A stretch of DNA of 64,000 nt. Origin: Gammaproteobacteria bacterium. Its GTDB lineage: Bacteria > Pseudomonadota > Gammaproteobacteria > Steroidobacterales > Woeseiaceae. The stretch is taken from contig JAOTYE010000018.1 of assembly GCA_029862045.1 (NCBI GenBank), positions 1 through 64,000 on the forward strand, read 5' to 3'. The notes beneath the pieces were generated by a model. The model was not told the DNA's origin, made no database searches, and worked only from the letters and a program-made list of their open reading frames with translations. Of this stretch, positions 1 through 10,744 are shown in pieces. Numbering within the stretch: the first letter of the stretch is position 1; each line of letters opens with the position of its first letter. A program made the translations under genes and the position numbers.

Positions 1-858
1 ACTGACATCTTTGAACCGGGTTCGAGTATCAAGCCGCTCATCGTCGCGGCAGCGCTCGAAAGTGGCCAGTATCGACCGAGCAGTATCATCGATACGGCAC
101 CGGGCTCGATTGTCGTCGGCCCAAAGACGATCCAGGACAGTCGCAATCTGGGTCGTATCAGCCTGACAACAGTACTTGCGCGCTCAAGCAATGTCGGTGT
201 GACGAAACTCGCGATGACTCTGGAGCCCGATCAGCTGTGGAGCACGATGACCCAATTCGGCCTGGGGTCGCTGACGTCCAGCGGGTTCCCGGGCGAATCG
301 GCCGGCCTGTTGACCCATTACAACCATTGGCGGCCGATCAGCCAGGCGACGCTGGCTTACGGTTACGGTGTCTCGGTAACACCGTTGCAATTAGCACAGG
401 CTTACTCGGTTCTTGGGAGTAATGGGGTGTTGCGGCCCATTTCCCTCGTCGCAATGGACGCGCCAAGCGACGGCGATCGCATCCTGTCATACGACGCGGC
501 AGCCGCAGTGCGTCGCATGCTCGAGGAGGTCGTCCGGCCGGGCGGCACGGGTACGAAAGCGGCTGTGACGGGTTACCGCATCGCTGGCAAGACCGGCACT
601 GCCTGGAAGTTTGCGGCGGGCGGCTACTCTGAGGACAAGTACATCTCGATCTTTGCCGGGTTGGCGCCGGCGAGCGATCCGCGCCTCGCGGCCGTTGTTG
701 TCATCGATGAGCCGAGCGGCGAATTCTACTATGGCAGCGACGTTGCGGCGCCCGTTTTTGCAGGCGTCATGTCAGAGTCGCTGCGTCTGCTCGCAGTGCC
801 ACCCGATGCACTGCAGGCCAGAGATCCCGGCAGCATCGTGCAGGCAATGAGTCAATGA
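1..858 (+). CDS. ftsI: Peptidoglycan D,D-transpeptidase FtsI (PBP3), 3' part
   Basis: This is the C-terminal 285 residues of a class B penicillin-binding protein; the 5' end lies outside the window. The transpeptidase domain cross-links septal peptidoglycan in the periplasm as part of the divisome. Its three signature motifs are visible: SxxK (SSIK, bases 22-33, after EPG), SxN (SSN in ARSSNVG) and KTGT (from base 589). The reading frame is open from base 1. It heads a dcw cluster, and its stop overlaps the murE start in ATGA, implying translational coupling. FtsI rather than another class B PBP is inferred from position immediately before murE. Confidence 0.95.
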   Translation, partial: TDIFEPGSSIKPLIVAAALESGQYRPSSIIDTAPGSIVVGPKTIQDSRNLGRISLTTVLARSSNVGVTKLAMTLEPDQLWSTMTQFGLGSLTSSGFPGESAGLLTHYNHWRPISQATLAYGYGVSVTPLQLAQAYSVLGSNGVLRPISLVAMDAPSDGDRILSYDAAAAVRRMLEEVVRPGGTGTKAAVTGYRIAGKTGTAWKFAAGGYSEDKYISIFAGLAPASDPRLAAVVVIDEPSGEFYYGSDVAAPVFAGVMSESLRLLAVPPDALQARDPGSIVQAMSQ

Positions 859-2369
859 GCATGCCGGCCGAACAATTGACAACAACGAGATGCCTTTCCG
901 AATTACTGCGAGGCTTCGCTGATGCGCCGGCGTGCGACGTATTTGGCATCGCCAGCGATAGCCGATCGCTCAAACCCGGCGATCTGTTTCTTGCTTGCGG
1001 CGGTGAGAACAATCACGGACTCGACTATGTCAGCGACGCTTTGACTGCCGGCGTTGCGGCGATTGCCTGGGACTCATCGACCGCTGCGGCGCCCAAAGTC
1101 GAAGTGGGTATTCCGCTGGTCGCCGTCCCCCGCTTGGCCCGGCATCTCGGCGACATCGCCAATCGGTTTTACGGCCACCCGTCTGCGACGGTGCGCGTTG
1201 CGGGCGTTACCGGAACCAACGGCAAGACAACTGTCGCATGGCTGATCGCGCAATGCTGTGAGCAGCTGGACTTCCGCTGCGGTTATGTCGGCACGCTCGG
1301 CACCGGTATCGGCGAGATCGAAAGCGGTGCAGGCATGACAACGCCAGGGGCCGTCGAGCTCCACGGCAGCCTGGCAGATTTCAGAGATCAGGGTGCAGTT
1401 GCTGCCGTTATCGAAGTGTCGTCGCACGCGCTGGCGCAGAATCGTGTCGATGGTGTTGTTTTCGACTCTGTGCTGTTCACAAATCTGAGCCGTGATCATC
1501 TCGACTATCACGGCGATATGCACAACTACGCAGAAGCAAAGGCGAAGTTATTCCTGGAGCACAGCGCGAAGCACCGCATCATCAATCTCGACTCGGAGTT
1601 TGGTACGCAACTTGCTGACCGGTGTGGTCAGGATGTCGTTACCGTTTCCACAAAACTCGATCGCGTCGAGAACGGCAGACCCTATGTCTTCGTGCGCTCT
1701 GTCATCGCGAAGAATGGTGGCTCGAAAGTCGGAGTCAACACTGCCTGGGGCGACGGAGAATTCGCATTGCACTTGCCCGGCGACTTCAATGTCGCTAATG
1801 CTGTCATCGTCCTTGCGCTGCTGCTGAGGCAAGGCGTGCCGATGGACAAGGCCTGCGACGTGTTGTCGACCGTCAGCGCACCACCGGGTCGCATGCAGCG
1901 AGTTGCCGCGCCGGATGCTTCGCCGTCCGTTTATGTCGACTACGCCCACACGCCAGCAGCGATCGACGTCGCTCTGCGCGCACTCAAAACGCATTGCAAA
2001 GGGAAACTCTGGTGCGTGTTTGGTTGCGGTGGCGATCGCGACGCCGGCAAGCGAGCACAAATGGGAAAAATGGCGGAGCGTCGCGCCGATCGCATCGTCG
2101 TGACCAGCGATAATCCGCGCAACGAGGAGCCTGCCGACATCATAGCCGCGATTGTTACAGGCCTGGGTAGTCCGGAGCGCGCCACGATTATCGAAGATCG
2201 AGCAGCCGCAATCGCCTGGACCATCGCACAAGCTGCAGCAGAAGATGTCGTCCTGATCGCGGGCAAAGGCCACGAAAACTATCAGTTGATAGGCGCTGAC
2301 CGAATCGATTTCTCCGACTACGGTGTGGCACAGGCGAATCTGGCGCGCAAGGTGGAGACCGGCGAATGA
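855..2369 (+). CDS. murE: UDP-MurNAc-L-Ala-D-Glu:meso-DAP ligase MurE
   Basis: Cytoplasmic Mur ligase that adds the third stem-peptide residue to UDP-MurNAc-dipeptide using ATP. The 504-residue protein has the Mur ligase P-loop GTNGKTT at about residues 120-126. The motif DNPRNE near residue 419 is the known specificity signature for meso-diaminopimelate, so a Gram-negative DAP-type wall is expected. Length is normal for the family. The ATG overlaps the ftsI stop by 4 bases and the stop overlaps the murF ATG by 4 bases. Confidence 0.97.
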   Translation: MSMPAEQLTTTRCLSELLRGFADAPACDVFGIASDSRSLKPGDLFLACGGENNHGLDYVSDALTAGVAAIAWDSSTAAAPKVEVGIPLVAVPRLARHLGDIANRFYGHPSATVRVAGVTGTNGKTTVAWLIAQCCEQLDFRCGYVGTLGTGIGEIESGAGMTTPGAVELHGSLADFRDQGAVAAVIEVSSHALAQNRVDGVVFDSVLFTNLSRDHLDYHGDMHNYAEAKAKLFLEHSAKHRIINLDSEFGTQLADRCGQDVVTVSTKLDRVENGRPYVFVRSVIAKNGGSKVGVNTAWGDGEFALHLPGDFNVANAVIVLALLLRQGVPMDKACDVLSTVSAPPGRMQRVAAPDASPSVYVDYAHTPAAIDVALRALKTHCKGKLWCVFGCGGDRDAGKRAQMGKMAERRADRIVVTSDNPRNEEPADIIAAIVTGLGSPERATIIEDRAAAIAWTIAQAAAEDVVLIAGKGHENYQLIGADRIDFSDYGVAQANLARKVETGE

Positions 2370-3727
2370 ACGCGACGCTGTCATTCGCCGCAGATTCTAT
2401 GCAAGGAACCTTGCACGGCAATGATCGTAATTTCGATGGTGTGAGCACGGACTCGCGCACCCTGGAAAATGGTGAATTATTCGTTGCGTTGTCAGGGCCG
2501 AATTTTGACGGCAATAAATTTGTTAGCCATGCGCGTGGCAAAGGTGCTGCCGGCGCCGTCGTCGATTCGCTGGTCGACACGGATATTGCGCAAATCACCG
2601 TCGACGATACGCGGTTGGCACTTGGACAGCTTGGAGCGGCGTGGCGCGGCCAACACTCGGCGACGGTCATCGGCATCACGGGCAGCAATGGTAAGACGAC
2701 GTTAAAGGAAATGACGGCTGCGTGTCTGTCGAAGACGGCGCCGACGCTTGCGACGCTGGGCAACCTGAATAATGACATTGGCATGCCGTTGATGATGCTG
2801 CGTATCGATGATTCGCATCGCTTTGCGGTACTGGAAATGGGTGCCAACAAGGCGGGCGAAATTGCTTATCTGACGTCACTCGCCAAACCCGACATCGTTG
2901 TGATCACGAACGCGGCCGCCGCACATCTGGAGGGCTTCGGCTCGATTGAGGGCGTCGCGCGTGCCAAGGCGGAAATACTCCTCGGAGAACCAGGACCCGA
3001 GATCGCGGTTTTGAATTCAGATGACGAGTTCTATTCGTATTGGATATCACTCGTCGAGGGCGTTGACGTTTTGAGTTTCGGACTTGGCGATAATGCGGAT
3101 ATTCGTGCGGAGGATATCGAGACCGGCAAGGGTGAAACGCACTTCACCCTGCACCTGCTCGACTCGACGATCGATCTTACTTTGCCGCTCGCGGGTGCGC
3201 ACAACGTGCGCAACGCTTGCGCAGCGGCTGCCATCGCAGTGGCGCTCGATGTCCCGTCAGACAGGATAAAAGAGGCACTCGAATCCGTAAACCCGGTCGC
3301 TGGGCGCATGCACCCGCTACAAGGCCAGAATGGTTCGACACTCTACGACGACAGTTACAACGCCAATCCGCTGTCTGTCATCGCTGCGGCCGAGTTTCTG
3401 GCGTCGCTATCCGGGGAAAGTCGCCTCGTGCTCGGAGACATGCTCGAACTCGGAGAGGATGCCGCACAGCTGCATCACGATGTTGGTGACGCCATCCGCA
3501 ACGCCGGTGTCGAGCGACTTTTCACGTATGGCGAACTGAGTGGCAACGCAGCCGAAGCCTTCGGCGACGGTGCGTCGTCATACGATTCTATCGAAGCCCT
3601 GGTCAGTGACGCTTCGACCGGGCTGTCCGAGAATGTCAATGTGCTCGTCAAAGGTTCGCGCTCCATGCGCATGGAGCGCGTCGTCGATGCACTGCGTGCT
3701 CCAGAGCAGCAGAGAAGAGGCGCCTGA
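2366..3727 (+). CDS. murF: UDP-MurNAc-tripeptide:D-Ala-D-Ala ligase MurF
   Basis: Last cytoplasmic Mur ligase; it attaches the D-Ala-D-Ala dipeptide (made by Ddl, also in this cluster) to complete the UDP-MurNAc-pentapeptide. The 453-residue protein carries the ATP-binding motif GSNGKTT near residue 106 and the central motif YNANP around residue 330. It overlaps murE by 4 bases and stops 2 bases before mraY, so the chain is coupled. Length and domain order are typical. Confidence 0.97.
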   Translation: MNATLSFAADSMQGTLHGNDRNFDGVSTDSRTLENGELFVALSGPNFDGNKFVSHARGKGAAGAVVDSLVDTDIAQITVDDTRLALGQLGAAWRGQHSATVIGITGSNGKTTLKEMTAACLSKTAPTLATLGNLNNDIGMPLMMLRIDDSHRFAVLEMGANKAGEIAYLTSLAKPDIVVITNAAAAHLEGFGSIEGVARAKAEILLGEPGPEIAVLNSDDEFYSYWISLVEGVDVLSFGLGDNADIRAEDIETGKGETHFTLHLLDSTIDLTLPLAGAHNVRNACAAAAIAVALDVPSDRIKEALESVNPVAGRMHPLQGQNGSTLYDDSYNANPLSVIAAAEFLASLSGESRLVLGDMLELGEDAAQLHHDVGDAIRNAGVERLFTYGELSGNAAEAFGDGASSYDSIEALVSDASTGLSENVNVLVKGSRSMRMERVVDALRAPEQQRRGA

Positions 3728-3729
3728 TT

Positions 3730-4824
3730 ATGCTTCTCTATCTCACTAACTATCTCGCGCAGTTCGAATCAGGCTTCAACGTTTTCAGCTACCTGACGAT
3801 GCGCGCGATTCTCGGTGCGCTGACGGCATTGGTGCTGTCATTCGTCATCGGTCCGCGCATGATCAAGAAGCTCAGTGTCAATCAGGTCGGCCAGCCCGTT
3901 CGCGAAGAAGGGCCCGATACGCATTTGCTCAAGGCGGGTACGCCGACGATGGGTGGTGCACTGATTTTAACCGCAATCGCGGTCAGCACCGTGCTGTGGG
4001 CCGATCTCGAAAACCAGTTCGTGTGGATCGTGCTATTCGTCACGTTGGCATTCGGCATTATCGGTTATGTCGACGACTATAAGAAGCTCGTGCTGCAGGA
4101 TCCGGCGGGAATTTCGGCGCGACAAAAATTGTTCTGGCAATCGCTTGCAGCGACGGTAGCCGCGATCGCGCTGTATTATTTCGCCAGAGAAAACGGCACG
4201 CTCGACACCGCAACTGCGCTGCTTATTCCGTACTTCAAAGACCTGAGCATTCCGCTAGGCGTGTTGCAGATCTTCGTTACCTATATATTCATCGTCGGCT
4301 TTAGCAATGCCGTGAACCTGACCGATGGGCTGGATGGCCTGGCGATCATGCCGACTGTGCTGGTTGGCGGTGCGCTTGGTGTATTTGCCTACGTAACGGG
4401 CAATGTCAATTTCTCGGGCTACCTCGGGATTCCTTACGTAGCTGGCACGGGCGAAATTCTCGTGTTCTGCGCGGCGCTTGCGGGCGCCGGCCTGGGTTTC
4501 CTCTGGTTCAATACCTATCCTGCGCAGGTTTTCATGGGCGACATTGGCGCTTTATCGCTCGGTGCTGCGCTCGGTGTTGTGGCTGTCATCGTCCGCCAGG
4601 AAATCGTGCTGGCGATCATGGGCGGCGTCTTCGTCGTAGAGACGCTCTCGGTCATCATCCAGGTTGGCTCGTTCAAACTCACGGGTAAACGCGTTTTTCG
4701 CATGGCGCCGTTGCACCATCACTTCGAACTCAAAGGCTGGGCGGAGCCGAAAGTCATCGTTCGCTTCTGGATTATTACGGTCATCCTGGTGTTGATCGGT
4801 CTTGCGAGCCTGAAAATACGATGA
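3730..4824 (+). CDS. mraY: Phospho-MurNAc-pentapeptide translocase MraY
   Basis: Integral inner-membrane enzyme that transfers phospho-MurNAc-pentapeptide to undecaprenyl phosphate, forming lipid I. The 364-residue protein is mostly hydrophobic with about ten predicted membrane segments. Cytoplasmic active-site motifs are in order: DDYKK near residue 115, [10 protein letters not shown] near 195, GDIG in the middle of the second half, and the HHH motif ([11 protein letters not shown]) near 328. The start ATG lies 2 bases after the murF stop and the stop overlaps murD in ATGA. Confidence 0.97.
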   Translation: MLLYLTNYLAQFESGFNVFSYLTMRAILGALTALVLSFVIGPRMIKKLSVNQVGQPVREEGPDTHLLKAGTPTMGGALILTAIAVSTVLWADLENQFVWIVLFVTLAFGIIGYVDDYKKLVLQDPAGISARQKLFWQSLAATVAAIALYYFARENGTLDTATALLIPYFKDLSIPLGVLQIFVTYIFIVGFSNAVNLTDGLDGLAIMPTVLVGGALGVFAYVTGNVNFSGYLGIPYVAGTGEILVFCAALAGAGLGFLWFNTYPAQVFMGDIGALSLGAALGVVAVIVRQEIVLAIMGGVFVVETLSVIIQVGSFKLTGKRVFRMAPLHHHFELKGWAEPKVIVRFWIITVILVLIGLASLKIR

Positions 4825-6164
4825 GTGCCGTGAAAAAAACCAAGTCGACACATAAGGACCTCGTTGTGGGTCTTGGGGCGACGGGCCTGTCAGTTGCGCG
4901 CTATCTGCGAAGGAATGGGCTCGATGCCGCTTTTCTCGACACTCGCGACCGACCGCCAGGCATTACCAAGCTGGCGCGTGTGTGGCCGGATGCTTCGATC
5001 ACGATCGGCAAATCGGAATTACCCAAAGGCATCACCCGTATCGTCGCCTCGCCCGGTATTGCTGACGGCCATCCGCTTCTGGTCAAGGCGCGCAAAGACA
5101 ATATCGAGATTGTGTCCGACATCGAATTGTTCGCGCGCGAAGCCAACGCGCCATTTGTTGCGATCACGGGCTCAAACGGCAAAAGCACGGTAACGACTTT
5201 GCTTTATCACATGTGCCGCGCGGCAGGTCGCAGGGCACTGGCGGGTGGCAACCTCGGCGAGCCCGCCCTCGATCTTCTTGAAGAGGACGAACCCGACATT
5301 TATGTACTCGAGGTGTCGAGTTTTCAGTTGCAGCGCACTGAGACCTTGCCGGCTGAAGTCGCCGTGTTGTTAAACGTCTCGCCGGACCATCTCGACTGGC
5401 ATGCTGACGAAGACGAATACCGGCAGTCGAAATATCGCGTCTATCGCGAGGCGCGTGCGGCCGTCGTCAATCGCGCTGATCATGAGGCGGCGAGGTACGC
5501 AAAGGACATAGACAGGGTCATTACATTCGGATCCGATGAGCCTGGGCAAGACCAGTACGGTATACGGCGTGACGACGATGTCGTGTACCTTGCGCGCGGC
5601 GACGCGTTGCTGATCGCAACGAGCGACATGGCCATGGTTGGTCTGCACAACCAGGCCAACGCACTGGCTGCGCTCGCGGCTGGCGAGTTGTTGGGACTTG
5701 AAATGCCGGCGATGCTGCAGGTCGTCGGTGAGTTCCCGGGATTGCCACATCGAATGCAGTTCGTCGCGCGCAAGGCAGCCGTGAATTACGTGAATGACTC
5801 CAAAGCGACGAATGTGGCGGCCGCGGTCGCTTCGATCGAATCGATCGATGGCAACGTCGTTCTCGTAGCGGGTGGTGATGGCAAAGGTGGTGAATTTGGT
5901 GACCTCGCAACGGCGCTCGAAGGAAAACTGCGTGCCGCTGTTTTGATCGGCAAAGATGCCGCAGCTATCGCCACTGCGCTCGACACGGTCATGCCGGTGT
6001 ATTTCGCGCAGGACATGGTCGATGCCGTGTCGCAGGCATCTGCATACGCAGAATCGGATGACACAGTACTGCTGGCGCCGGCTTGTGCAAGCTTCGATCA
6101 ATACGCGAACTACGGTGCTCGCGGCGATGCGTTCTGCGACGCGGTTGGGGCGCTGCCGAGATGA
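4821..6164 (+). CDS. murD: UDP-MurNAc-L-Ala:D-Glu ligase MurD
   Basis: Cytoplasmic ligase adding D-glutamate to UDP-MurNAc-L-alanine. The 447-residue protein has an N-terminal Rossmann-like nucleotide-sugar domain ([15 protein letters not shown] near residue 15), the P-loop GSNGKST near residue 116, and the C-terminal ligase domain with NDSKATN. It overlaps mraY and ftsW by 4 bases on each side, which fixes both the start and its place in the coupled operon. Confidence 0.97.
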   Translation: MSAVKKTKSTHKDLVVGLGATGLSVARYLRRNGLDAAFLDTRDRPPGITKLARVWPDASITIGKSELPKGITRIVASPGIADGHPLLVKARKDNIEIVSDIELFAREANAPFVAITGSNGKSTVTTLLYHMCRAAGRRALAGGNLGEPALDLLEEDEPDIYVLEVSSFQLQRTETLPAEVAVLLNVSPDHLDWHADEDEYRQSKYRVYREARAAVVNRADHEAARYAKDIDRVITFGSDEPGQDQYGIRRDDDVVYLARGDALLIATSDMAMVGLHNQANALAALAAGELLGLEMPAMLQVVGEFPGLPHRMQFVARKAAVNYVNDSKATNVAAAVASIESIDGNVVLVAGGDGKGGEFGDLATALEGKLRAAVLIGKDAAAIATALDTVMPVYFAQDMVDAVSQASAYAESDDTVLLAPACASFDQYANYGARGDAFCDAVGALPR

Positions 6165-7345
6165 CAACGCGAAGCATAACAATGCCATTTCCGGCGCGCC
6201 TCAAGACCGAGCTCAAGCTCGACCCGGTCTTGCTGACGATCGTCACGACGCTGCTACTCGGCGGCCTCGTGATCCTGGCATCGGCGTCAATCACAATCTC
6301 GGACAACGCGACCGGGAATCCGTTTTTCTACGTCGAACGCCAGCTGATTGCGGCGGCAATCGGCATCGCAGCAGGACTGTCGTGCCTGTTTATTCCAATG
6401 CGCGTGTGGCAAAGCCTCGGTCCGCTGATGTTGCTGGTCGGACTCGCGCTCCTGTGCGTCGTGCTGCTTCCCGGTATTGGCTACGAAGTGAATGGCAGCA
6501 GGCGCTGGGTACGTTTCGGCATCGTGAATCTGCAAGTCTCGGAGCCGGCGCGACTGTGTCTGCTCGTGTATCTCGCCGGCTATGTCGTGCGCCAACAAAA
6601 AGCCCTCAGAGAGAAGTTCGTTGGTTTCCTGCGACCGATGCTCGTGCTGAGTTTCGGCTGCGCGCTGTTGCTCGCTGAGCCCGATTTTGGTGCCGCAATT
6701 GTGCTGCTCGCGACCGCGCTGGTGATGTTGTTTGTTGCCGGTGCACGCATTCGCGATTTTCTGTTGTTTTTCTCGACGACCGTGATTGCGATGCTGGCGT
6801 TGGCATTGACGTCGCCCTATCGCATGAAAAGGCTCACCGGATTCCTGGACCCGTGGGCGGATCCGTTCGACTCCGGATTTCAGTTGACACAGTCACTCAT
6901 CGCTATTGGTCGCGGTGAGTGGTTCGGCGTCGGCCTTGGTGACGGCGTGCAAAAACTCTTTTACTTGCCCGAGGCACACACGGATTTCGTGTTCGCTGTG
7001 TTTGCCGAAGAATTCGGGCTGCTCGGTTCGGTTGTGCTGATCGCGTTGTTCTTGGCACTTCTCTGGCGCGTTTTCAAACTCGCGATGCGCGCAGCCGATT
7101 CCGAGCGGTTCTTCGAAGCTTATCTTGCGATCGGTCTGGGTACCTGGCTCGGTTTGCAGGCGTTTATCAATGTTGGTGTGAACATGGGGTTGTTGCCGAC
7201 GAAAGGGCTGACGCTGCCGTTGATCAGTTATGGACGCAGCAGCCTTATCGTCACGATGATAGCGTTTGGCTTACTGCTGCGAATTCATCACGAGCTCGTA
7301 GTTGACGCGAAACCCGTCAACCGCAAACGGAAGCGCAAACGATGA
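6161..7345 (+). CDS. ftsW: Septal peptidoglycan glycosyltransferase FtsW
   Basis: SEDS-family polytopic membrane protein that polymerises lipid II at the septum with FtsI. Starting at the ATG that overlaps the murD stop gives 394 residues with about ten membrane helices. Family signatures include NGSRRWVRFG, the extracytoplasmic stretch EAHTDFVFAVFAEEFG, and the near-C-terminal segment GLTLPLISYGRSSL. The frame stays open upstream to 6083, but the ATGA overlap and the family N-terminus favour 6161. The C-terminus is very basic (RKRKRKR) and cytoplasmic. Position between murD and murG points to FtsW rather than RodA. Confidence 0.95.
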   Translation: MTTRSITMPFPARLKTELKLDPVLLTIVTTLLLGGLVILASASITISDNATGNPFFYVERQLIAAAIGIAAGLSCLFIPMRVWQSLGPLMLLVGLALLCVVLLPGIGYEVNGSRRWVRFGIVNLQVSEPARLCLLVYLAGYVVRQQKALREKFVGFLRPMLVLSFGCALLLAEPDFGAAIVLLATALVMLFVAGARIRDFLLFFSTTVIAMLALALTSPYRMKRLTGFLDPWADPFDSGFQLTQSLIAIGRGEWFGVGLGDGVQKLFYLPEAHTDFVFAVFAEEFGLLGSVVLIALFLALLWRVFKLAMRAADSERFFEAYLAIGLGTWLGLQAFINVGVNMGLLPTKGLTLPLISYGRSSLIVTMIAFGLLLRIHHELVVDAKPVNRKRKRKR

Positions 7346-8430
7346 GCGGCCGGCCAATTCTCGTGATGGCGGGCGGCACCGGCGGACACGTTTACCCGGC
7401 GCTTGCGGTCGCACGCGCTCTCAAAGCGCACTCGCAGGACGTTGTCTGGCTTGGCACGCATCGGGGTCTGGAATCGACGGTCGTACCGGCCGCCGGTATC
7501 GACGTCGAGTGGATCAGCGTCAAAGGTCTGCGCCGCAAGGGCATTACTTCGTTGCTCATCGCACCTTTCCAGCTTGGCTGGGCGCTCATGCAAGCGCTCG
7601 GCGTTATCTTGCGTCGTCGTCCCGCTGCCGTGCTCGGCATGGGTGGCTTCGTTTCAGGGCCGGGTGGACTCGCCGCCTGGCTTACCCGTCGGCCGCTCGT
7701 GATTCATGAGCAGAATGCGGCTGCCGGCCTTACAAACCGTCTTCTGGCGCGTCTTGCCCGGGTTGTGCTGCAAGCCTTCCCGGGCAGTTTTAATTCCCGT
7801 GTCAACGCGGAAACCGTGGGCAACCCGGTTCGCGAGGACATCGCAGCCGTGGCATCGCCGGCTGATCGTTACAACAGCCGTAATGGGCCGCTGCGCTTGC
7901 TGGTTCTCGGCGGCAGCCAAGGTGCGTTGGCACTTAACCAAACGGTTCCCGAAGCACTATCGAAACTGCCAGCGCACGAGCGCCCCGTCATTCGTCACCA
8001 GTGTGGCAGTCGTACGCTCGATACCGCACGTGACAGTTACGAGAAGTATGAGGTCGACGCCGAGCTCATGCCCTTTATCGACGACATGGCGTCTGCGTAC
8101 GCCTGGGCCGACCTCGTCGTTTGTCGAGCTGGGGCGCTGACGGTCGCCGAACTTTGTGCCGTGGGCCTGCCCGCCCTGTTCGTCCCCTATCCGGGGGCCG
8201 TCGATGACCATCAGACAGCCAACGCGCGGCCGATGGCCGACGCGGGCGCCGCTGTGATCATCGATCAAAGCATGTTGACTGCGGATGTCCTCGCCGGACA
8301 GCTCAGAGAGTGGCTGTCTTCTCGCGCGGATTTGCTTGGCAAGGCAGAGAGGGCACACGGGCTGGACAAGCCGAGTGCACTGGCGCGCATCACTGAACTT
8401 TGCCTCGAACAAGCGGGAGGCGCGGCATGA
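7342..8430 (+). CDS. murG: Lipid II synthase MurG
   Basis: Peripheral membrane GT28 glycosyltransferase that adds GlcNAc from UDP-GlcNAc to lipid I. The 362-residue protein starts with the glycine-rich loop [12 protein letters not shown]. It has the second glycine-rich motif GGSQGA at about residues 192-197 and the C-terminal UDP-GlcNAc site around [14 protein letters not shown] overlaps the ftsW stop; the stop overlaps murC by 4 bases. Length is typical. Confidence 0.97.
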   Translation: MSGRPILVMAGGTGGHVYPALAVARALKAHSQDVVWLGTHRGLESTVVPAAGIDVEWISVKGLRRKGITSLLIAPFQLGWALMQALGVILRRRPAAVLGMGGFVSGPGGLAAWLTRRPLVIHEQNAAAGLTNRLLARLARVVLQAFPGSFNSRVNAETVGNPVREDIAAVASPADRYNSRNGPLRLLVLGGSQGALALNQTVPEALSKLPAHERPVIRHQCGSRTLDTARDSYEKYEVDAELMPFIDDMASAYAWADLVVCRAGALTVAELCAVGLPALFVPYPGAVDDHQTANARPMADAGAAVIIDQSMLTADVLAGQLREWLSSRADLLGKAERAHGLDKPSALARITELCLEQAGGAA

Positions 8431-9851
8431 TCAAGCGCATGCGTCGAATTAACTGTGTGCATTTCGTTGGCATCGGCGGTTCGGGCATGTCCGGTATCGC
8501 AGAGGTCATGCTGAGCCTCGGCTATAAAGTTCAGGGTTCGGACCTCAAAGCCAATAAACAGACACGGCGTCTTGAAAATCAGGGCGCCACCGTATTCATC
8601 GGCCACGCTGCTGCAAACATCGAGCATGCTGATGCCGTTGTCGTATCCAGCGCGGTCGATGAAACCAATCCCGAAGTAGCCGCAGCGCGCGAACGGCTGA
8701 TGCCCGTCGTGCCACGAGCCGAGATGCTCGCCGAGCTGATGCGCTTTCGCTATTCGATCGCGGTGGCAGGTACGCACGGCAAGACCACGACAACGAGCCT
8801 TGTCGCAAGCGTGCTGGCCGAAGGCGGCCTCGATCCGACGTTCGTTATTGGCGGGCGGCTCAAGAGCGCCGATGCCAACGCGCGACTTGGCCAGGGTGAC
8901 TATCTCGTCGCTGAGGCGGACGAAAGCGATGCGTCGTTCGTTCATCTGAAGCCGATGCTCGCGATAGTCACGAATATCGACGCCGATCACATGTCGACCT
9001 ATGACGGCGATATCGAAAAGCTGCGCATGGGTTTTGTCGAGTTCTTGCACAACCTGCCGTTCTACGGTCTCGCGGTTGTCTGCACCGATGACCCTGGTGT
9101 CAACGAGGTGCTTGGCAGCATCGGCCGTTCCGTCGTGACTTACGGCACGAATGATGAAGCAGACGTGCGTGCCGAAAACGTTCAATTCTCAGAAGGGCTT
9201 GCGCGTTTTGATGTCGTACGCCCTGGTGCTCGTGATGCGCTCCACGTCTCTTTGCAGTTGCCCGGAATGCACAACGTCCGCAATGCGCTGGCCACGATAG
9301 CCGTCGCCGACGAATTGCAGATCGGTGACGATGCCCTGGTCAGCGCCCTCGACAAATTTGAAGGCATAGAACGTCGGTTCCAAACCCTGGGTGAGGTCGA
9401 CACTGTGGCTGGCAAGGTCATGCTCGTCGACGATTATGGACATCATCCGACAGAGATTGCAGCGACATTGTCAGCCGCTCGTTCCGGCTGGCCCGAACGC
9501 CGCGTCGTACTCGTATTCCAGCCTCACCGCTACACACGAACTCGTGACCTGATGGACGATTTTGCCACTGTATTGTCGGAAGCCGATGTGGCGATCGTGC
9601 TCGATGTCTACGCCGCCGGGGAAGCACCGATTGCGGGGGCCGACGGCCGGGCCATTACGCGCGCGGTTCGAACTCGCGGTGCGGTCGAGCCGGTATTCGT
9701 GGAGACGCTGGATGAACTACAGCCAGTGCTCGAGAGCGTAATTGAAGAGGGTGACCTCGTCCTGACAATGGGCGCAGGCGATATCGGTGCCTATGCGGCT
9801 GGCCTGGCCGGTCTTCTGAGCAAGAAACCGACCCTCAAGGTGCACTCATGA
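8427..9851 (+). CDS. murC: UDP-MurNAc:L-alanine ligase MurC
   Basis: Mur ligase that adds the first stem-peptide residue. The chosen ATG (overlapping the murG stop) gives 474 residues starting [20 protein letters not shown]; an in-frame upstream codon at 8400 would add nine residues inside murG and is less likely. The Rossmann motif [14 protein letters not shown] and the ATP loop [12 protein letters not shown] are present, and the C-terminal domain carries [10 protein letters not shown] and FQPHRYTRT. The stop overlaps murB. Confidence 0.97.
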   Translation: MIKRMRRINCVHFVGIGGSGMSGIAEVMLSLGYKVQGSDLKANKQTRRLENQGATVFIGHAAANIEHADAVVVSSAVDETNPEVAAARERLMPVVPRAEMLAELMRFRYSIAVAGTHGKTTTTSLVASVLAEGGLDPTFVIGGRLKSADANARLGQGDYLVAEADESDASFVHLKPMLAIVTNIDADHMSTYDGDIEKLRMGFVEFLHNLPFYGLAVVCTDDPGVNEVLGSIGRSVVTYGTNDEADVRAENVQFSEGLARFDVVRPGARDALHVSLQLPGMHNVRNALATIAVADELQIGDDALVSALDKFEGIERRFQTLGEVDTVAGKVMLVDDYGHHPTEIAATLSAARSGWPERRVVLVFQPHRYTRTRDLMDDFATVLSEADVAIVLDVYAAGEAPIAGADGRAITRAVRTRGAVEPVFVETLDELQPVLESVIEEGDLVLTMGAGDIGAYAAGLAGLLSKKPTLKVHS

Positions 9852-10744
9852 TGACCGCGGAGCAGACAGACGTGCACGGCGAGCTCAGGACAAACGAGCC
9901 GATGAGCAAGCACACGTCCTGGCGCGTTGGTGGGCCGGCGGACAGTTTCTTCGTGCCGGCCAGCATCGACGACTTGTCGCTGTTCCTGCAGGAACTCGAT
10001 CCATCCGTACCCGTGTTCTGGTTCGGCGTGGGCAGTAACCTGCTGGTCCGCGACGGCGGCATTCGCGGTGTCGTTATTGCGGCGGCGCGCATATTGCGAA
10101 ACCTTGAAAAGGTTGACCACTATGTCGTCCGCGCAGGCAGCGGCGTGCCGTGCACGCAACTGGCGCGACAGTGCATTCGTTGGGAACTGGGACCGTCCGA
10201 GTTTTTCGGGGGAATTCCCGGAACGGTTGGCGGCGCACTTGCCATGAACGCAGGGGCTCACGGCGGAGAAACATGGGAGCGTGTTGAGTCGGTACGCACG
10301 ATCGATCGGTGCGGCGAGATTCACGAGCGTGCGCCCAGAGAATACTCAGTTGCCTATCGCAGCGTGACGGGACCAACGAACGAGTGGTTCATTGAGGCGA
10401 TGTTCCGCTTCGATCCGCAGGTTACGCCAAGTATGGACACCCTGAATAGCATGCTGGAGCGGCGCAAGGCGACGCAGCCTCTCGGCCTGCCGAGCTGCGG
10501 CTCGGTGTTTCGTAATCCACGCGGTGATCACGCGGCACGCCTGATTGATGCCGCGGGACTAAAGGGATATTCGATCGGCGGTGCCGAGGTGTCTGAGAAG
10601 CACGCCAACTTCATCATCAACAAAGGCAACGCAACAGCGACAGATGTCGAAGAGCTGATCGAACACGTACGCCAGACGGTTATCGAAGCACACGGCATCG
10701 AACTCGTACACGAAGTTCGCATTGTCGGCGAGGTGGCGCAGTGA
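9848..10744 (+). CDS. murB: UDP-N-acetylenolpyruvoylglucosamine reductase MurB (type II)
   Basis: FAD enzyme that reduces UDP-GlcNAc-enolpyruvate to UDP-MurNAc with NADPH. The 298-residue length matches the shorter type II form, not the ~340-residue enterobacterial type I. FAD-binding signatures are [15 protein letters not shown] and [16 protein letters not shown]; the catalytic serine segment is [12 protein letters not shown] overlaps the murC stop, and the murB TGA overlaps the ddlB GTG. Type II MurB inside the dcw cluster is common in non-enteric Gammaproteobacteria. Confidence 0.95.
   Translation: MMTAEQTDVHGELRTNEPMSKHTSWRVGGPADSFFVPASIDDLSLFLQELDPSVPVFWFGVGSNLLVRDGGIRGVVIAAARILRNLEKVDHYVVRAGSGVPCTQLARQCIRWELGPSEFFGGIPGTVGGALAMNAGAHGGETWERVESVRTIDRCGEIHERAPREYSVAYRSVTGPTNEWFIEAMFRFDPQVTPSMDTLNSMLERRKATQPLGLPSCGSVFRNPRGDHAARLIDAAGLKGYSIGGAEVSEKHANFIINKGNATATDVEELIEHVRQTVIEAHGIELVHEVRIVGEVAQ

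Noticed and set aside
1548-2384. A 278-codon open frame antisense to murE
   Set aside because: Shadow of murE; sequence is rich in Arg, Cys and His without domain pattern.
8265-9185. A 306-codon open frame antisense to murC
   Set aside because: Overlaps murC fully and has no family features.
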